Shown: piece after piece, positions 25,105 through 33,996 of the stretch
How positions within the stretch are numbered: position 1 is the stretch's first letter
Layout: every line of letters begins with the position of its first letter
NCBI RefSeq assembly: GCF_000306785.1
Contig: NC_017955.1
Coordinates: 2,728,001 to 2,792,000, forward strand
DNA: 64,000 nt
From: Modestobacter italicus
GTDB lineage: Bacteria > Actinomycetota > Actinomycetes > Mycobacteriales > Geodermatophilaceae
Direction: 5' to 3'
The notes under the pieces: model-generated
The model's input: the letters and a program-made list of their open reading frames with translations, nothing else
The model's database searches: none
Told to the model about the DNA's origin: nothing
Translations under genes and position numbers: made by a program

Positions 25105-25650
25105 GTGGGGGCAGGGAGGCCGATGGCGCGGGCCTCGGACCGGATCGAGCAGCTGGCCCGCGTCCTGCTGGTCTGCGCCCTGGCGCTGACGTTCCCCGTC
25201 ACCCTGCTCGTGGCGTCGACGACCCACGCCCGCGCCCTCGCCGAGGGGAGAGCGCAGTCGCTCGAGCGGCACCAGGTCGACGCCGTGCTCGTCGGGGAGC
25301 CGGTCGCCGGCCCGGCCGACGCGCCCCGCACCCCCCGTGCGACCGCCGTGTGGCGCGGGCCCTCGGGAGCCGAGCACACGGGCCTCGTCCCCGTCCCCGA
25401 CGGCACCGCGGCCGGTGCGACCGTCCCCGTCTGGGTGGACCGCGCCGGCGACCTCACCACCCGCCCGCTCGACGAGGACGGCGCCGCGGGGCAGGCCGCC
25501 GGGATGGCCGTGGGGACGTTCCTGCTGGTGCCGGCCCTCGCGCTCGGGGTCCACGTCGTCCTGCGGGCGGCCCTCGACCGCAGCCGGCTCCGCCGCTGGG
25601 CGGCCGACTGGGCCGTCGTCGAGCCCCTCTGGGCGCGCCGGCAGCCCTGA
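25105..25650 (+). CDS. Rv1733c-like two-helix membrane protein
   Basis: A 181-residue protein with a transmembrane helix near residues 20-40 (LLVCALALTFPVTLLVAS), a 90-residue extracytoplasmic part with VWVDRAGDLTTRP, and a second helix near 140-162. This two-helix arrangement is that of the mycobacterial Rv1733c family. The GTG at 25105 is chosen because GAGGAGG lies 6 nt upstream; the ATG at 25123 is the alternative. Function is unknown. In mycobacteria Rv1733c belongs to the dormancy regulon, which is only suggestive here. Confidence 0.75.
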   Translation: MGAGRPMARASDRIEQLARVLLVCALALTFPVTLLVASTTHARALAEGRAQSLERHQVDAVLVGEPVAGPADAPRTPRATAVWRGPSGAEHTGLVPVPDGTAAGATVPVWVDRAGDLTTRPLDEDGAAGQAAGMAVGTFLLVPALALGVHVVLRAALDRSRLRRWAADWAVVEPLWARRQP

Positions 25651-25653
25651 GGC

Positions 25654-27030
25654 TCAGCGGGGGGCCGTGCCGTACGACTGCAGGAACAGCGCCTCGGCCA
25701 GCGCCATGTCGGCGATCTCCTGCGGCGCCACGCTCTCGTTGGGGGCGTGGATCGACGACAGCGGCTCCTCGACGCCGATGAGGAGGAGCTCCGCCGCCGG
25801 GTAGGTGGCCGCGAGGACGCCGCAGAGCGGGATGGACCCGCCCTGCCCCAGCTCGACCGGCGGGACCCCGTAGGCGGCGTGCAGGGCCGCGGTCATGGCG
25901 CGGTGGGCCGGGCCGCCGGTGGCCGGGCGGCACGCCTCACCGGCCGACTCGACCTGCGCGGTGACCCGGACCCCCCAGGGGGCCGCCCGGTGCAGGTGGC
26001 GGACCAGGGCCTCGCCGGCCGGCCGGGCGGCGACGCCCGGCGGGATGCGCAGCTCGATCCGCGCACCGGCCCGGGGGACGACGGCCGCGGCCGACCCGAC
26101 CACCGGCGGGCAGTCGATGCCGAGGACGGTGACCGCCGGGCGGGCCCAGAGCGCGTCGGCGACGGTCCCCCCGCCCAGCAGCGAGACCCCGTCCAGCACG
26201 CCGGCGTCCTGCCGGAACTGCTCGTCCGGGTAGGGCGCACCGGACCACTCCCCGGTGGCGGGCAGGCCGTCGACGGTGGTGGCGCCCCGTTCGTCGCGCA
26301 GGGTCGCCAGCATGCCGACCAGCGCGGCCAGGGCGTCGGGGGCGGCTCCGCCGAACACCCCCGAGTGCACCGCGGAGGTGAGCGCCTCGACCGTCACGAC
26401 GACGTGGACGGTGCCCCGCAGGCTGACCGTGAGGGCGGGCTCGCCGACGGCGGCGTTGCCGGTGTCGGCCACCACGACCGCGTCGGCCCGCAGCAGGTCG
26501 GCGTGCTCGGGGACGAACGCCTCGAGCCCCCCGGTGCCCTGCTCCTCGGAGCCCTCGACGACGACCGTGAGGTGCACCGGCAGCGCGCTGCCGAGCGCCC
26601 GCAGGGCGGTGAGGTGCACCAGGACGTTGCCCTTGCAGTCGGCCGCGCCCCGGCCGTACCAGCGACCGTCCACCTCGGTGAGCGAGAACGGCGGCGTGCG
26701 CCAGGCGTCCTCGCGCTGCGGCGGCTGGACGTCGTAGTGCGCGTACAGCAGCACGGTCGGGGCGTCCTGGTCGCCGCAGCGCCGCGTCCCGATCACCGCG
26801 CTGCTGCCGTCGGGGGTCGGCGCCAGCCGCACGTCGGGGAAGCCGACGCCGGCGAACCGGTCGGCCACCCACCGCGCCGCCCGGAGGCACTCCTGCGGCG
26901 GGTACTGCCGCGGGTCGGCCACCGACGGGATGGCGACGAGCTCGGCGAGCTCCCGGCGGGCCTGCGGCATCAGCTCGGCGACCCGGGTACGCAGGACCGC
27001 CGCGTCCGCGCCTGACCGCACGGGGGGCAC
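25654..27030 (-). CDS. M20 family metallo-dipeptidase
   Basis: A 458-residue zinc peptidase. It shows YAHYDVQPP (first metal ligand His and catalytic Asp), GRGAADCKG (bridging Asp), EGSEEQGTGG (general-base Glu pair), DTGN (further Asp), and a late IHAPNE segment with the final His. The insert between about 190 and 310 is the lid/dimerisation domain. Proteins of this group hydrolyse dipeptides or N-acyl amino acids in the cytoplasm. It ends 3 bp from the convergent membrane-protein gene and begins 4 bp after the stop of the amidotransferase gene. Confidence 0.9.
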   Translation of the reverse strand: MPPVRSGADAAVLRTRVAELMPQARRELAELVAIPSVADPRQYPPQECLRAARWVADRFAGVGFPDVRLAPTPDGSSAVIGTRRCGDQDAPTVLLYAHYDVQPPQREDAWRTPPFSLTEVDGRWYGRGAADCKGNVLVHLTALRALGSALPVHLTVVVEGSEEQGTGGLEAFVPEHADLLRADAVVVADTGNAAVGEPALTVSLRGTVHVVVTVEALTSAVHSGVFGGAAPDALAALVGMLATLRDERGATTVDGLPATGEWSGAPYPDEQFRQDAGVLDGVSLLGGGTVADALWARPAVTVLGIDCPPVVGSAAAVVPRAGARIELRIPPGVAARPAGEALVRHLHRAAPWGVRVTAQVESAGEACRPATGGPAHRAMTAALHAAYGVPPVELGQGGSIPLCGVLAATYPAAELLLIGVEEPLSSIHAPNESVAPQEIADMALAEALFLQSYGTAPR

Positions 27031-27034
27031 CCGG

Positions 27035-27868
27035 TCAGACCCTGACCAGGGGCTGGAAGGGGTGGATCTCGCCCTTGTCCCGGTGCACGAGCCCCCAGGA
27101 GCCGTCCGGGACCTCGTGCCACGCCCCCGGGAGCTCGCGCAGCGGCTCGGAGACGACGAAGCGGGTGTCGGGGCCCAGCTGCTGCAGGGCCTCCAGCTCC
27201 GGGTGCAGCTGCCGCACCTGGGCCACGTCGGTGGAGTAGTACAGCGAGCTCGTCTCCCCCTCGCTCGAGTACCGGAACACCCAGATCGACTCGCCGTCGG
27301 TGGTGGCCACCGTCATGTGCACGGGGTACGCGACCCCGTGCCGGTGGCCGACCTCCTCGACCAGCGCGACGGCCCGCGCGACTGCGGTGGGTGGGTCGTC
27401 CTCGAGCCCGAAGGTCAGCGCCAGGAAGAACAGCGTCTCGGTGTCCGTCGACCCCTCGATCTGCGGGTACAGCGCGGGGTCGACCGCCATCACCAGGTCG
27501 CGCTTGAGCGTGCCGAACTCGGCGAGCGACCCGTTGTGCATCCACAGCCACCGGCCGTGCCGGAAGGGGTGGCAGTTGCTGCGCTGCACCGGCGTGCCGC
27601 TGGAGGCGCGGATGTGCGCGAACAGCAGCGGCGTCCGGATCTGCGAGGCGATCTCGCGCAGGTCCCGGTCGTTCCACGCCGGGTGGGTGCTCTTGTAGAC
27701 CGCCGGTTCCGCCCGGTCGCCGTACCAGCCGATGCCGACGCCGTCACCGTTGGTGGTGAACCCGCCCAGCTTGGCGTGCAGGCTCTGGTCGATGAGCGAG
27801 TGGACCGGCCGGTACAGCAGCTCCTCAACCAGGATCGGGTCACCCGAGTAGGCCATCCACCTGCACAT
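27035..27868 (-). CDS. class II glutamine amidotransferase (YafJ-like)
   Basis: A 277-residue Ntn-type amidotransferase. After removal of Met1 the N-terminal nucleophile is Cys2 (MCRWMAY). FAHIRASS and HNGSLAEF contain the Arg, Asn and Gly residues that hold glutamine. The length fits stand-alone class II amidotransferases such as YafJ/EgtC. EgtC takes part in ergothioneine synthesis, but no egt partners are visible, so the substrate is unknown. The site at 27933-27949 lies 64 bp upstream. The downstream peptidase gene starts 4 bp after the stop. Confidence 0.88.
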   Translation of the reverse strand: MCRWMAYSGDPILVEELLYRPVHSLIDQSLHAKLGGFTTNGDGVGIGWYGDRAEPAVYKSTHPAWNDRDLREIASQIRTPLLFAHIRASSGTPVQRSNCHPFRHGRWLWMHNGSLAEFGTLKRDLVMAVDPALYPQIEGSTDTETLFFLALTFGLEDDPPTAVARAVALVEEVGHRHGVAYPVHMTVATTDGESIWVFRYSSEGETSSLYYSTDVAQVRQLHPELEALQQLGPDTRFVVSEPLRELPGAWHEVPDGSWGLVHRDKGEIHPFQPLVRV

Positions 27869-27932
27869 CGTCGCCTCCGGTGCGCTCGTCAGGTCAGTCC
27901 GTCCATCAGCGCACACCGGGCCGGGCGGCACC

Positions 27933-27949
27933 TCACCCGATCCGGGTCC
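27933..27949 (-). promoter_or_regulatory. 17-bp dyad, site 2
   Basis: Minus strand GGACCCGGATCGGGTGA. Right half exact, left half weak; GGATCGGGTGA is identical to site 14. 64 bp before the amidotransferase start. Confidence 0.5.
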
Positions 27950-27964
27950 CTCTGCGCCGCGCGC

Positions 27965-28849
27965 TCAGCCCCCGGAGCCCGCCGTGCTGCCGTAGCGGAG
28001 GTGCAGGTCGGCGAGGACCTCCAGGTCGAACAGGCCGCCGTTGTCTATCCGGTTGTCGTAGTTCTCGCTGCCCAGGAAGAGGTCCAGCCGGCGCTGGACG
28101 GCGGGGTCCCAGCTGCCGTCGACCGCACCGTCGAAGAAGCCCCTGGCCACCATCAGCCGCTTGAGCTCGCGCGCCAGCTCGGGCCCGATGGGCACCAGGT
28201 CCGCCGGGTCGCTGGGGAACCAGGCGAGCCGGTGCAGCGCGTAGCACCGGGACAGCTCCTCGATCGGCCGCGGGTGGTCGTAGACGGAGATCACCACGTG
28301 CCGGTCGTCCAGCCCGCCGTACCCGCCGTCGCGCCGGAGCACGAGCAGCGCGGCCGACTGCTGACCCCGGATGTCACCGCCGGCCCGTTCACCGGCGTCG
28401 AGCGCCGCCACGAGCCGTTCGGCGAGCGGACCACCCGTGTCCTCGAACGTCGTGACCATGGCCTCGACCACCCCCGCACCCGCCAGCCCGTTGCCGAGGG
28501 CGACGCAGGCGCGACCCGTGGCGCTGCCCGACCACCCGGCCCAGGTGTGCAGGTCGTCCCCGGTGTAGGCGGCCCCGGTGCCCGTCGGGTCGAGCAGCGC
28601 GAACTGCCGCTTCGTGCGGTGCTCGTCGTCGTTGAGCAGCACCTCCAGCGCCTGGCCGGGCGTGGCACCCGAGCGCAGCAGGGCCAGGCCGGCCGAGCCG
28701 TGCCGCGGGTTGCCGAAGGCCTGCGTCGCGACGACACCGACGTCCGCCTCCCCGTGGGGGACGAGGCTCCCGACACCCGGGAACTTCGACTGCACGGCAA
28801 CCCCGACCGCGCCGTCGGCGGCGTCGCAGCCGAGGACGGAGTAGGTCAT
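27965..28849 (-). CDS. DUF1028 Ntn-hydrolase-like protein
   Basis: A 294-residue protein. Residues 1-210 are a DUF1028 domain: MTYSVLGCDAADGAVGVAVQSKFP, ATQAFGNPRHG and a central QFALLDPTGTGAAYTG. The last 80 residues (FFDGAVDGSWDPAVQRRLDLFLG) resemble the peptidoglycan-binding-like tail found in many DUF1028 proteins. Biochemical function of the family is not established. The gene is separated from the amidotransferase by 96 bp and from the CPBP protease gene by 75 bp. Confidence 0.85.
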   Translation of the reverse strand: MTYSVLGCDAADGAVGVAVQSKFPGVGSLVPHGEADVGVVATQAFGNPRHGSAGLALLRSGATPGQALEVLLNDDEHRTKRQFALLDPTGTGAAYTGDDLHTWAGWSGSATGRACVALGNGLAGAGVVEAMVTTFEDTGGPLAERLVAALDAGERAGGDIRGQQSAALLVLRRDGGYGGLDDRHVVISVYDHPRPIEELSRCYALHRLAWFPSDPADLVPIGPELARELKRLMVARGFFDGAVDGSWDPAVQRRLDLFLGSENYDNRIDNGGLFDLEVLADLHLRYGSTAGSGG

Positions 28850-28924
28850 CGTCGTCCTCCCGGTCCCGGGGAGCCCTGAGCCTCGCCCGGGCCGGCGTCC
28901 GGCGGACCACCTCCGCCGGGTGAG

Positions 28925-29641
28925 TCACCCCTCCCCCTCGAGCCGCCAGGCCACCAGCCCGAACAGCACGCCCAGGGCGTTGGTCGCCCAGTGCGCGCCG
29001 GCGCTGGCGACCACGCTGCCGCTGCGCCGGCGGAGCTCGCCGAAGACGAGCCCCCCGACGGTGGTGAGCGCGACGGTGCCGGCGACGAGCACCGCGCTGC
29101 CCGCCCCGCCGACCGCCTCGGACACCCCGCGGTTGGTCGTGCCGACGCCGGCCGCCGGCAGCACGTGCCAGCAGCCGAACAGCACCGAGGTGCCCACCAG
29201 CACCTGCCACGGGCGCAGGTGCCGCGAGAACACCCCCCAGAGGACCGAGCGGAACGCCAGCTCCTCGAGGACCACGGTGCCCAGCGGGATGACGACGAAC
29301 GCCGTGCGCAGCACGTCGGGCAGCGGGAGGTGGTAGCGGTCGTCCTGGAACGCCGGCCGGGTGAGCGGCAGCAGCACCGCGACGGCGTAGCCGCCGGCGA
29401 CCACGCCGATCACACCGAGCGCCCACCGGCACCCGGCTCCCAGCCGGTCCCGGCCCAGCCCGAGCTGCGACCAGCTGAGGCCGTCCGACCGGGCCCAGAC
29501 GACCAGGCCGGCGCCCTCCAGCGTCCGGACCCACCACGGCGGGTGCAGCGTGTGGTCGGTGACGTTGATCGCGGCGAGCACGGCCACGGCGGCGGCGGAG
29601 ACCCGGCGGTCGTGGGTCAGCCGGGCGGCGGACGTCGTCAC
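28925..29641 (-). CDS. CPBP family intramembrane metalloprotease
   Basis: A 238-residue membrane protein with the CPBP motif 1 VLEELAFRSVLWG (EExxxR) and motif 2 FGCWHVLP, followed by the third motif with His and Asn in AGAHWATNALG. These residues form the active site of Rce1-like proteases in the membrane. About six or seven helices are visible. It lies 33 bp downstream of the membrane alpha/beta-hydrolase gene on the same strand and is probably cotranscribed with it. Substrate unknown. Confidence 0.88.
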   Translation of the reverse strand: MTTSAARLTHDRRVSAAAVAVLAAINVTDHTLHPPWWVRTLEGAGLVVWARSDGLSWSQLGLGRDRLGAGCRWALGVIGVVAGGYAVAVLLPLTRPAFQDDRYHLPLPDVLRTAFVVIPLGTVVLEELAFRSVLWGVFSRHLRPWQVLVGTSVLFGCWHVLPAAGVGTTNRGVSEAVGGAGSAVLVAGTVALTTVGGLVFGELRRRSGSVVASAGAHWATNALGVLFGLVAWRLEGEG

Positions 29642-29674
29642 GCCGCTCCCCGCGCCGCGGCGGCCGGCACGGGT

Positions 29675-31396
29675 TCAGTCCCCGCCGATGAGCGACCGCA
29701 GGCGCTCGGTGTCGGCAGCGGTCCAGCCGGGTGGCTGCGCGACGGCGGCCCACCCGTCGACGTAGTCGGCCTCGTACCGGTGGCCGTGCCCGTCGGGCAC
29801 CCCGGTGGCGAACACCAGGTCGGCGGTGACCTGCCAGAAGCTGACGACGGGGAGCCAGACCATGCTCGGCGAGACGTCCGGCGCGCGGTCCCCGGTCAGC
29901 CAGTCGGGGCGGTCCAGGACCAGCCGCGGCGACCACCAGACGATGGGGTCCGAGGCGTTCTGCAGGTACACGACCCGCGGGTCGCCCCAGGGCGCCGGTG
30001 GCCCGGTGAGGTCGGGCGCCTCGTCGGCGAACCGCACCGTGCGGCCCTCGTCGACGACCGGCAGCCACTCCGGCGACCCGTCGTCTCGGTCCTCGACGAT
30101 CTCGCGGGTGAGCGCGTTGAAGTTGGGCGGCCCCGCCCACAGCACCCCGTCGGTGCGGTTCCCGATGTCGGCGAGGCCGCTGAAGGCGGCCTCCCCGCCG
30201 AAGGTGCCGAGGCTCTCCCCGAACACCAGCAGCCTCGGCCGGGCGTCCGCCGGCAGCTGCGCCCAGGCGCCGTAGACCGCGTCGAACAGCGCCCGCCCCG
30301 CGTCCCGCGCCTTCACCTGGTCGACGAGGAAGGACATCCAGCTGGGCAGGTAGGAGTACTGCAGCCCGACCATGGCGGTGTCGCCGTTGAACTCGTACTC
30401 CAGCGAGTCGCTGGCCGCCGGGTCCACCCACCCGGTCCCGGTCGTGGTCACCACCACCAGCACCGCGCGGTCGAGGCCGCCGGCCCGCTGCAGTTCGCGG
30501 ACCGCGAGCGCGGCGCGGTCGCCGACGTCCCCGCCGGAGTCCAGCCCGACGTAGGCGCGGACCGGTGCCACGGCCGGCCGGCCGGAGAAGGCCGCCAGGT
30601 CCGCGGTCGTGGGCCCCAGGCCGACGAAGGCCCGGCCCTCGCGGCCCAGGTCCTCCCAGGGCACCAGGGACCCCGGGCTCCCCGACCGCTCGGGCCCGGT
30701 CGGGCGGACCGAGCCCTCCTTCGTGTCCCCGTTCGTCACGCTGAAGGCGGAGTTCATCCCCTCCACCAGGCCCTGGAAGAGGACCCCGTTGACCAGGAAG
30801 ACGACCAGGACGGCGGCGCCCAGGACACCGAGGGCCCGGGCCAGCCGGCGGGGCAGGACGCGGCCGACCACCCGGGCGAGCCACCGGGCCAGCCGGCGGA
30901 CGCCGCGGCCGACGGCGACGAGCAGCGCGGACAGCAGCACCGCCAGGACGACCACGCCGACCGACGACCACCCCGACGGCGGGTCCAGGCCCATCAGCTC
31001 GTGGACCTCGCGCTGCCAGCGCGCACCGAGCACCAGCATGCCGAGCAGGAGCAGCGGGCCGGCGACGGCCAGCACCTGCCAGGCGCGGCGGCGGGCGCCG
31101 GCGGACAGCCGGCCCTCGGTGGACTCTGCGACGAACCAGGCCACGGTGACCCCCACGCCGTACCCGATCGCCGCCGTGATGCCGGTGACCACGCCCTGGA
31201 CGACCCAGCCCCGCGGCAGCAGGGACGGCGTCAACGAGCAGCAGCCGAGCACCAGCGCACCGACGGTGCCGCTCCAGGTGCCGCGGGGCAGCCGGGCCGG
31301 CCACCGACGCCGAGGGCCGTCCTGGGCCGGCGTGGGCGGCGGCAGATCGACGTCGGGACCCGCACCCGCCACTCCCGTCGCGGATCGCGCGGTCAT
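29675..31396 (-). CDS. membrane alpha/beta-hydrolase (Abhydrolase_9 type), copy A
   Basis: A 573-residue protein. The N-terminal 210 residues hold four or five helices (Abhydrolase_9_N-like). The soluble C-terminal domain has GLDSGGDVGDRAALAVREL, a TTTGTGWVDP strand and the nucleophile elbow VFGESLGTFGG, then a late Asp in YLQNASDPIVWW and a final His in DGHGHRYEADY. It is paired head-to-head with a second, diverged copy (31503-33464). The family is membrane-anchored and of unknown substrate; lipid or envelope ester hydrolysis is a reasonable guess. Confidence 0.85.
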   Translation of the reverse strand: MTARSATGVAGAGPDVDLPPPTPAQDGPRRRWPARLPRGTWSGTVGALVLGCCSLTPSLLPRGWVVQGVVTGITAAIGYGVGVTVAWFVAESTEGRLSAGARRRAWQVLAVAGPLLLLGMLVLGARWQREVHELMGLDPPSGWSSVGVVVLAVLLSALLVAVGRGVRRLARWLARVVGRVLPRRLARALGVLGAAVLVVFLVNGVLFQGLVEGMNSAFSVTNGDTKEGSVRPTGPERSGSPGSLVPWEDLGREGRAFVGLGPTTADLAAFSGRPAVAPVRAYVGLDSGGDVGDRAALAVRELQRAGGLDRAVLVVVTTTGTGWVDPAASDSLEYEFNGDTAMVGLQYSYLPSWMSFLVDQVKARDAGRALFDAVYGAWAQLPADARPRLLVFGESLGTFGGEAAFSGLADIGNRTDGVLWAGPPNFNALTREIVEDRDDGSPEWLPVVDEGRTVRFADEAPDLTGPPAPWGDPRVVYLQNASDPIVWWSPRLVLDRPDWLTGDRAPDVSPSMVWLPVVSFWQVTADLVFATGVPDGHGHRYEADYVDGWAAVAQPPGWTAADTERLRSLIGGD

Positions 31397-31451
31397 GCCG
31401 GCCTCCGCTCGTCGGGTCAGGCGACGGTAGGCGCGACCGCGGCGGCCCGGC

Positions 31452-31468
31452 TCCTACCGCGAGGGTGA
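31452..31468. promoter_or_regulatory. 17-bp dyad, site 3
   Basis: TCCTACCGCGAGGGTGA. Between the two divergent Abhydrolase_9 genes: 34 bp before copy B and 55 bp before copy A. Confidence 0.6.
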
Positions 31469-31502
31469 ACCGCTGCCTCCCGCGGCGGCCCACCATCCCG
31501 CC

Positions 31503-33464
31503 ATGGGGAGCGGAGCGCCGAGCAGCCGGTGGACGACCGGGGCCGGCAGCGCAGCCGACGTCGGTCTCGTGGTGGCGGCGGCACTGGCACCGGGCTCGTT
31601 CGCGCCGTCGCTGTCCGCGCGCAGCGCCGTCGACCAGGGGCTGGTGACCGGGCTGTCCACCGGCCTGCACCACCTCCTGACCGCGGGCGCCCAGGACGTG
31701 CTGCTGGGCACCGCCCGGTTCCTCTCCGGCGGAGCGGCGTCCCCGGCCGCCCGGGGCCGCGCCGCGATGGCGGTCGACGCTGCCGCCGTGCCGCTCGGGC
31801 TGGCCGTCCTCCGGGCCCTCCCGGCGCGGCCCGAGGACCCGCTGCGGGGCATCGCACGCCAGGCGGCGTGGCGGCTCGGCGCCACCGGCCTGAGCGGCGC
31901 CCTCCTCGGCGGGGCCCGGATCGGGGCGTCCGCGCTCGACGAGCGGCTGCGGCTGGGCGGACGGCTCGTCGCCGTCCCGCCCGCCGTGCCCGTCGGCCTC
32001 TGCCTCGCCTACCTGCTCGACCGGGTCCGCGCGGCCGAGCAGGAGGAGGTGCCGGACGCCCCCGAGGCGCCGTCGGCCCTGCGGTCCCTGGCGGTGGCGA
32101 CGGCTGTCGTGGCCGCGCTGAGCGGCGCAGCGCACGGGGAGCACGCGGTCGTCGACGTGCTCGCCCACCGCCTGGCCGCGGTGCTGCCCGGGCCCCCGGA
32201 GCTCTGGCGCGGGACGGGGCACGCCGGCTTCCTCACCGTGCTCGGGCTGGGCACGTCCGCGGTCTGGCACCGCGCCATGCGCCGGATCGAGGCCGGGACG
32301 TCGGCCGACGTCCCGGTGCTCGAGCCGGGCGAGGCCGACCGGTGGGTGCCCGGGACGGTGAGCGGCGGCCCGGGGAGCGTCGTGCCCTGGGTCGGGCTGG
32401 GTCGCGAGGGACGCCGCTCCGCGCTCGCGTCCGTGCGGCCGGAGCCGGTCAGCCGCCCGGACGGCGTCCCGGACCTGTCGATCGCGACCGTCATGGGCGA
32501 GCCGGCCCGGGCCGCGCCGGTGCAGGTGTACGTCGGCCTGGACAGCGCACCGAGCGCCCGGGCGAGGGTCGACCTCGCGCTGGCGGAGATGGAGCGGACC
32601 GGCGCCTTCGACCGGCCGCTGCTGGTGCTCGTCTCTCCCACCGGCACCGGGTACGTCAACTACGTGGCGGTGGCCGCCCTGCAGTACCTGACGCTCGGCG
32701 AGGTCGCGACGGTCACGCTGCAGTACTCCCGGCGCCCGTCGCCGCTGTCGCTGGGCATGGTCCGGACGGCCCGTGAGCAGAACCGGCTGCTGTGGTTGCG
32801 CGTCCTCCAGCGCCTCCGCGAGCGACCCGGGCGGCGCCCCCGGGTCGTGCTGTTCGGCGAGAGCCTCGGCGCGCACACCAGCCAGGACGTCTTCCTGCAC
32901 TGGGGCACCCTCGGCCTCGACGCGATGGGCATCGACCGGGCGCTGTGGCTCGGGACGCCGCACGGCAGCAAGTGGATGCGCCAGGTCACCCGCGGCCACC
33001 GGCTGGACGTGGACCAGCAGACCGTCGCGGTGGTCAACGACCACGCGCAGCTGACCGCGCTGGCCCGACGGCAGGCGGAGCCCCCGCGCTTCGTGCTGCT
33101 CAGCCACGACGACGACGGCGTGACGACGTTCGGCCTGGACCTGCTGTGGTCGCCGCCGGACTGGCTCGGCCCGCGGCGGCCCCGCCCGGAGCCGGCCGTC
33201 GACGGCGGCAGCCCCCGGGGCATCTCCCCGGCGATGCGCTGGCGACCGGTGACGACGTTCGTGCAGAACCTGGTCGACATGAAGAACGCCCAGCAGCCCG
33301 GCGCCTACCAGGCCCGCGGGCACGACTACCGGCCGGACCTGCCGCGCTTCCTCGTCGACGTGTACGGGCTGGACGTGACCCCGGCGCAGCTGGCCCGGGT
33401 GGAGGAGGCGCTGCAGCTGCGGGAGACGGTGCGCCAGCGCCTGTTCGACCGGCCGCCGGGCTGA
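31503..33464 (+). CDS. membrane alpha/beta-hydrolase (Abhydrolase_9 type), copy B
   Basis: A 653-residue paralog of the divergent neighbour. The N-terminal half is hydrophobic and Ala-rich with several helices. The C-terminal domain repeats the same signposts: VYVGLDSAPSARARVDLALAEM, LVSPTGTGYVNY, nucleophile elbow LFGESLGAHTSQ, LLSHDDDGVTTF, and a terminal GHDYRPDLPRF. Overall similarity to copy A is limited to these blocks, so duplication is old. Start ATG at 31503 sits 34 bp from the dyad. Function as for copy A. Confidence 0.85.
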   Translation: MGSGAPSSRWTTGAGSAADVGLVVAAALAPGSFAPSLSARSAVDQGLVTGLSTGLHHLLTAGAQDVLLGTARFLSGGAASPAARGRAAMAVDAAAVPLGLAVLRALPARPEDPLRGIARQAAWRLGATGLSGALLGGARIGASALDERLRLGGRLVAVPPAVPVGLCLAYLLDRVRAAEQEEVPDAPEAPSALRSLAVATAVVAALSGAAHGEHAVVDVLAHRLAAVLPGPPELWRGTGHAGFLTVLGLGTSAVWHRAMRRIEAGTSADVPVLEPGEADRWVPGTVSGGPGSVVPWVGLGREGRRSALASVRPEPVSRPDGVPDLSIATVMGEPARAAPVQVYVGLDSAPSARARVDLALAEMERTGAFDRPLLVLVSPTGTGYVNYVAVAALQYLTLGEVATVTLQYSRRPSPLSLGMVRTAREQNRLLWLRVLQRLRERPGRRPRVVLFGESLGAHTSQDVFLHWGTLGLDAMGIDRALWLGTPHGSKWMRQVTRGHRLDVDQQTVAVVNDHAQLTALARRQAEPPRFVLLSHDDDGVTTFGLDLLWSPPDWLGPRRPRPEPAVDGGSPRGISPAMRWRPVTTFVQNLVDMKNAQQPGAYQARGHDYRPDLPRFLVDVYGLDVTPAQLARVEEALQLRETVRQRLFDRPPG

Positions 33465-33498
33465 CCGCCGGTCACCCGGCGCCGTCCGGCGGGCCCGT

Positions 33499-33515
33499 TC
33501 CTCCGGATGGGGTGA
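33499..33515. promoter_or_regulatory. 17-bp dyad, site 4
   Basis: TCCTCCGGATGGGGTGA. 70 bp before the carboxymuconolactone-decarboxylase-like gene. Confidence 0.65.
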
Positions 33516-33585
33516 GGACGGACGCCGGCGCGCTGCCGAGGCTGTGCGTCGACCACCCGCCCCACCCTGACCTCCAGGAGGAGCC

Positions 33586-33951
33586 ATGACGCAGACCGCC
33601 CCGGACAACGCCCTCGGCCGGATCGCCGCCGGGGACGCCCCCGTCCTCGAGGAGCTGCTCGCGATGAACCTCGATGCCGCGGAGCGCTCGGGCCTCGACG
33701 CGGACACCTACCTCCTCGTCCGGCTGGCCGCGCTGGTCGCCATGGACGCCGCCCCCGTGTCCTACCTGATCACCCTGGGCGCCGCCGCGGAGACCGACCT
33801 CAGCGTGGAGCGGATCCAGGGCGTCCTGGTCGCGATCGCCCCCGTCGTCGGGAGCGCGCGGGTGACCGCGGCCGCCGGCGCCATCCTGCGCGGGGTCCTG
33901 GGCGCCGAGGCGCTGGCGGAGTCGGTCGTGCCGCAGCCGCGCTCCTCGTAG
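33586..33951 (+). CDS. carboxymuconolactone decarboxylase-like protein
   Basis: A 121-residue all-helical protein with the family pattern SGLDADTYLLVRLAALVAMDAAP and a helix-rich second half. The CxxC pair of peroxidatic AhpD-like members is absent; there are no cysteines at all, so a thiol peroxidase role is unlikely. The start has GGAGGAG 3-9 nt upstream. It sits 45 bp before an MFS gene on the same strand and both are probably transcribed from the site-4 promoter. Confidence 0.8.
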   Translation: MTQTAPDNALGRIAAGDAPVLEELLAMNLDAAERSGLDADTYLLVRLAALVAMDAAPVSYLITLGAAAETDLSVERIQGVLVAIAPVVGSARVTAAAGAILRGVLGAEALAESVVPQPRSS

Positions 33952-33996
33952 CCGGCCCCTCGTGCGGCGGCACCGACCCGGACAGGGGGTCACGTC

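Noticed and set aside
28907..28923. Another dyad copy (CCACCT-N5-GGGTGA) upstream of DUF1028
   Set aside because: Two changes in the left half and close to the CPBP stop; kept out of the site list as too weak.
28389..33707. A 1772-codon open frame on the minus strand
   Set aside because: It is Arg/Gly/Pro-rich out-of-frame sequence antisense to, or shifted from, recognisable genes (DUF1028, CPBP, two hydrolases, CMD). Long chance frames are normal at this GC content.
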